Below are positions 5,163 to 7,646 of a stretch of DNA of 7,646 nt, piece after piece. Source of the stretch: Actinomycetota bacterium (GTDB lineage: Bacteria > Actinomycetota > Acidimicrobiia > Acidimicrobiales > Iamiaceae); NCBI GenBank assembly GCA_018268545.1, contig JAFDWI010000330.1, forward strand, positions 1-7,646. Direction: 5' to 3'. Every line of letters starts with the position of its first letter. Position 1 is the stretch's first letter. The notes under the pieces are model-generated. The model ran no database searches and had not been told where the DNA came from. It was given only the letters and a program-made list of their open reading frames with translations. The position numbers were made by a program, and so were the translations under genes.

Positions 5163-6262
5163 CCGACGCCGTCGCCGACGACATTCCCGCCGAGATCGCC
5201 ACCAAGGTCGGTGAGATCCAGTATCCGACGACCGGTGAGTTCCCGGTCGAGATGGGCTATGTGTTCACCGGCTGCGCGTCGGTCGAGAACGGCAACCCGT
5301 TGTTCTGGGACCGGGCCGTGGCAGAGGAGCTCTGTGGCGGGCCGATCGCACCTCCGACGATGATCTCGGTCTGGTTCCGCCCGCACCACTGGGCCCCGAA
5401 CCGGACCGAAGGCGCGCTGCCCCTGCAGGCGCATTTCGATCTGAAGGCCGCGCTCAACCTTCCCGAAGCCGTGATGACCGACAACACGATCATCTTTCAC
5501 GCTCCGGTCCGCCCCGGCGATGTGCTCTCGACGCATCAGATCCTGCGATCGGTGTCGGCGGCCAAGACGACCAAACTCGGGACCGGTCGGTTCTGGGTCA
5601 TCGACGTCGAATACCACAACGCGGCCGGTGCCCTGGTCGCCCAGGAGTCCTACACCGGGTTCGGGTATCGCCGCGACCGGCCGGCCGATGACACCGCGTC
5701 TGAGACCCCCGCCCGCCTCGATGCTGCCACGGAACTCGACCCGGCGCTGATCGGGGCGCCACCCGGGGACACGACCCGTCCCACCGGTTCCGCGTCACGC
5801 ACGCTGCCCGACGTGACCGAAGGTGAAGCCCTTCCGTCGCTCATCCAGGGCGTGAGTGCGTCGACCGTCGTCCTCGGTGCGCTCGCGACCCGCGACTGGC
5901 GACCGATGCACCACGACCATGCGTTCGCGACGCTCCGGAACGGGGTGCGGGACATCTTCTTGAACACCCCGAACCTGGCGCACTTCTTCGAGCGTTACCT
6001 GACCGACTGGTCGGGTCCGAAGGGCCGGCTGGGCCGGATGAAGTTCCGGATCTCCGGTTCGATCTTCCCCCAGGACACGATGGCCTTCGACGCGAACGTC
6101 ACTCGGATCTCCACCGATGCCACCGGGTGTGGGTGGGTCGATCTGGACGTCGCGCTGACCGTCGACGGGGTCACCAAGTGCTCCTGTACCGCCCGCATGG
6201 CGATGCCCGTGTCCGAAGACGACAACCCCTGGGGACGCGCCGGTGAACGGTGGGTCCCGTGA
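5159..6262 (+). CDS. Two-hotdog MaoC-type enoyl-CoA hydratase
   Basis: A 367-residue protein with two hotdog domains joined by a Pro/Ala/Asp/Thr-rich linker (about 178-225). The N-terminal domain (about 10-175) is of the FAS1-like dehydratase/MaoC_N type, with GNPLFWDRA (45-53) and GGPIAPPTM (60-68), but lacks the catalytic Asp and His: the matching place reads N-P-L-F. The C-terminal domain carries RDWRPMHHD, in which Asp246 and His251 give the D-x4-H dyad of R-specific hydratase 2 enzymes. It should hydrate the 2-enoyl-CoA made by the ACADs. The order, an inactive half plus a catalytic half, mirrors the two-chain mycobacterial steroid hydratase ChsH2-ChsH1, here as one polypeptide and without the DUF35 part of ChsH2. 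GGAG at 5147-5150 supports the ATG at 5159. It is third in the operon, and a 111-nt gap follows. Confidence 0.88.
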   Translation: MTDAVADDIPAEIATKVGEIQYPTTGEFPVEMGYVFTGCASVENGNPLFWDRAVAEELCGGPIAPPTMISVWFRPHHWAPNRTEGALPLQAHFDLKAALNLPEAVMTDNTIIFHAPVRPGDVLSTHQILRSVSAAKTTKLGTGRFWVIDVEYHNAAGALVAQESYTGFGYRRDRPADDTASETPARLDAATELDPALIGAPPGDTTRPTGSASRTLPDVTEGEALPSLIQGVSASTVVLGALATRDWRPMHHDHAFATLRNGVRDIFLNTPNLAHFFERYLTDWSGPKGRLGRMKFRISGSIFPQDTMAFDANVTRISTDATGCGWVDLDVALTVDGVTKCSCTARMAMPVSEDDNPWGRAGERWVP

Positions 6263-6292
6263 CCGTATCGACGTCGACTTCTCCCGCTGTGA

Positions 6293-6320
6293 GCGGACAT
6301 CCCCGATGCCAGGTGTCCGC
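6293..6320 (+). promoter_or_regulatory. Intergenic hairpin before the second ACAD gene
   Basis: GCGGACATC (6293-6301) pairs with GGTGTCCGC (6312-6320) in a 9-bp stem (one G-U pair) with a 10-nt loop. It lies in the only long gap of the operon (6263-6373). There is no U-run, so partial termination, RNA processing or transcript protection are all possible. A ribosome binding site, AAGGA (6360-6364), follows 9 nt before the ATG at 6374. Confidence 0.45.
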
Positions 6321-6373
6321 AACCCACACCCGAAACCCCGCTCGAACCGGACGACCCGTAAGGAACCGCTGAC

Positions 6374-7501
6374 ATGGATCTCGATTTCACCGATGAACAG
6401 GACATGCTGCGCGATGTCGTACGCAGCATCTGCTCGCAGGACACCATCGCGGCGATGGTCCGCGACCTCGAGGACGACCCGGTCGGCTACGCTCCCGAGT
6501 TCTGGAACCAGCTGGCCGAATCGGACCTGCTGGGCCTGCTGATCGCCGAGGAGCACGGCGGGTCGGGCATGGGGACGATCGAGGGCGTCGTGGTCGCCGA
6601 AGAGCTCGGCCGGTCCCTCGTTCCCTCGCCGTGGTACGTGTCGTCGGTGCTCGCCGCCGGGCTGATCGCACGCGCCGGGACCGCCGAACAGCAGGCCGAA
6701 TGGTTACCCCGCATTGCGAAGGGCGAGTCGATCCTGTCGATTGCGTGGCTGGAACCCGAGAACGGCTTCTCCCCGGCGGGCGTCCAGGTCCGCGGGGTCG
6801 CCGACGGGGACGATCTGGTCATCTCGGGGCGCAAACGTCATGTCTTCTTCGCGTCGTCGGCTGAACGGATCGTCACGCTCGTCCGGACCGGTGATGCGTC
6901 CGAGGACATCGCCGTCGTGTTGATCGACCCGAAGGCCGACGGGGTCACCCTCACCCAGAAGACCTCGATCGCCTCGGACACCCAGTACGACGTCGATCTC
7001 GACGGGGTCCGCGTCACCGCGGCCGACCGCCTCGGCGGCGTCGGTGCGAATGCGTGGAAGGCGTGGGATGACACGATGCTCGACGGCGCGATCATCGCCG
7101 CGGCACTCGCCAACGGTGGCGCCCGCTATGCCCTCGAGATCACCGTGCAGTACGCGAAGGACCGCGAACAGTTCGACAAACCGCTCGGCGCGTTCCAGGC
7201 GATCGCCCACTACCTGGCCGATGCGAAGACCGAGACCGACGGCTCGACGCTGCTCGCCTACGAGGCGGCATGGGCCCGGTCCGAGGGGCGGGACGTGGCC
7301 AAGCTCGCCCCGATGGCAAAGTCGTTCGCGTGCCGGGTCTTCCGGGACACCACCGCGATGGCCCAACAGGTCTTCGGTGGGATCGGGTTCACGGTTGAAT
7401 ACGACATCCAGCTGTACTTCCGCCGTGCCAAATCCCTCCAGCTCAACTGGTGGGACGAACGCGAGTGCGAGAACCGGATCGCCGCCGCCGTCCTCGACTG
7501 A
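6374..7501 (+). CDS. Acyl-CoA dehydrogenase, flavin-binding partner subunit
   Basis: A 375-residue ACAD-family protein without a usable catalytic base. The position of the Glu in YEGTSEIQR is Trp359 (LNWWDERE), and the alternative helix position, Glu247 in the other ACAD, is Asp237 here (MLDGA). It keeps what the other lacks: R264-E-Q-F for flavin contact, the following AFQAIAHYLAD helix, and QQVFGGIGF (331-339). Its acyl-binding signatures are degenerate: AWLEPENGF (124-132) instead of a clean EPxxGSD, and GRKRHVFFASSA (152-163) without the usual Trp. This matches the non-catalytic chain of alpha2-beta2 mycobacterial FadE/ChsE enzymes, where active site and FAD site are built from two different subunits. 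Partner: the ACAD at 2696-3913. AAGGA 9 nt upstream supports the ATG. It is the last gene of the operon, and its TGA is followed in frame by TGA and TAA (7505-7510). The pairing is inferred. Confidence 0.92.
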   Translation: MDLDFTDEQDMLRDVVRSICSQDTIAAMVRDLEDDPVGYAPEFWNQLAESDLLGLLIAEEHGGSGMGTIEGVVVAEELGRSLVPSPWYVSSVLAAGLIARAGTAEQQAEWLPRIAKGESILSIAWLEPENGFSPAGVQVRGVADGDDLVISGRKRHVFFASSAERIVTLVRTGDASEDIAVVLIDPKADGVTLTQKTSIASDTQYDVDLDGVRVTAADRLGGVGANAWKAWDDTMLDGAIIAAALANGGARYALEITVQYAKDREQFDKPLGAFQAIAHYLADAKTETDGSTLLAYEAAWARSEGRDVAKLAPMAKSFACRVFRDTTAMAQQVFGGIGFTVEYDIQLYFRRAKSLQLNWWDERECENRIAAAVLD

Positions 7502-7511
7502 CAGTGATAAT

Positions 7512-7637
7512 GGGGAGTGGGGCCCGCGCACCGCCGGTCTGACTCACGGACCGACCGCGCCGATGCAGAATCTCCGACCGAGCGGCCCCGAAACGGATCC
7601 CTCGCTCCCCCGCCGCACTCCCCCCGCCCCACTCCCC
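7512..7637 (+). repeat. Long-range inverted repeat after the operon
   Basis: GGGGAGTGGGGC (7512-7523) is the exact reverse complement of GCCCCACTCCCC (7626-7637), 102 nt further on. In RNA the two would close a large stem-loop just past the last stop codon. It could serve as a 3' end structure or terminator, though there is no U-tract. The small repeat CGGTC/GACCG (7535-7539, 7549-7553) lies in the loop. Confidence 0.4.
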
Positions 7638-7646
7638 CCGCCCCAC
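7611..7646. repeat. 14-bp C-rich tandem repeat at the window edge
   Basis: Units CGCCGCACTCCCCC (7611-7624) and CGCCCCACTCCCCC (7625-7638) differ at one base, and a third unit starts at 7639 and is cut by the window end. On the minus strand this gives four or more runs of at least four G, a G-quadruplex-type pattern. It probably continues beyond the window. Open frames on the minus strand across it are low-complexity Gly/Arg and not credible genes. Confidence 0.65.

Noticed and set aside
3820..5205. A 461-codon minus-strand open frame
   Set aside because: It is antisense to the racemase-like gene, whose catalytic residues are clear.
6704..7531. A 275-codon minus-strand open frame
   Set aside because: It is antisense to the second ACAD, with no recognisable domain.
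1..7646. CRISPR arrays, transposase genes, phage or defence genes, tRNA or rRNA
   Set aside because: No spaced repeats, IS termini, characteristic proteins or RNA folds of these kinds were seen.

Overview
The window looks like a chromosomal stretch of a high-GC Gram-positive bacterium, most likely an actinobacterium. It has strongly G/C-ending codons, AGGAG-type ribosome binding sites, GTG starts, and acyl-CoA dehydrogenase (ACAD), CaiB-type and MaoC-type proteins that resemble those of mycobacterial and acidimicrobial lipid and steroid catabolism. Lineage below the phylum level cannot be fixed from the sequence.

Left part, minus strand. At about 127-481 lie the remains of an alpha/beta-hydrolase gene. 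Its protein reads convincingly only if the frame changes once or twice, so it is broken or carries sequence errors. Just upstream of it in reading direction (549-1631) is an intact zinc-dependent medium-chain alcohol dehydrogenase. Next is a strong hairpin (1711-1747) that probably ends transcription of a 205-residue secreted protein of unknown function (1791-2408, minus).

Centre. The 287-bp divergent intergenic region (2409-2695) is the regulatory heart of the window. It holds a TTGACA promoter reading left, an AT-rich imperfect palindrome with an extra half-site, and a promoter reading right. The -10 box of that rightward promoter abuts a perfect 7+3+7 palindrome, a likely repressor operator.

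Right part, plus strand. A four-gene operon covers 2696-7501: an ACAD carrying the catalytic Glu, a CaiB/BaiF protein with the full catalytic set of alpha-methylacyl-CoA racemases, a two-hotdog MaoC-type enoyl-CoA hydratase, and a second ACAD that lacks the catalytic base but keeps FAD-binding motifs. The two ACADs look like the alpha and beta subunits of one heterotetrameric enzyme, as in the mycobacterial FadE/ChsE pairs. Together the genes could set the configuration of a 2-methyl-branched acyl-CoA, oxidise it and hydrate the product. That is the first part of beta-oxidation of a branched or polycyclic side chain (sterol, bile acid or isoprenoid). No thiolase or hydroxyacyl-CoA dehydrogenase is present in the window. 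The operon is followed by a G/C-rich tail with a 14-bp tandem repeat and an inverted copy of it.

I see no CRISPR array, tRNA, rRNA, insertion sequence, phage gene or defence system. The most interesting items are the split-function ACAD pair within a racemase/hydratase operon, its two candidate operators, and the frameshifted hydrolase.
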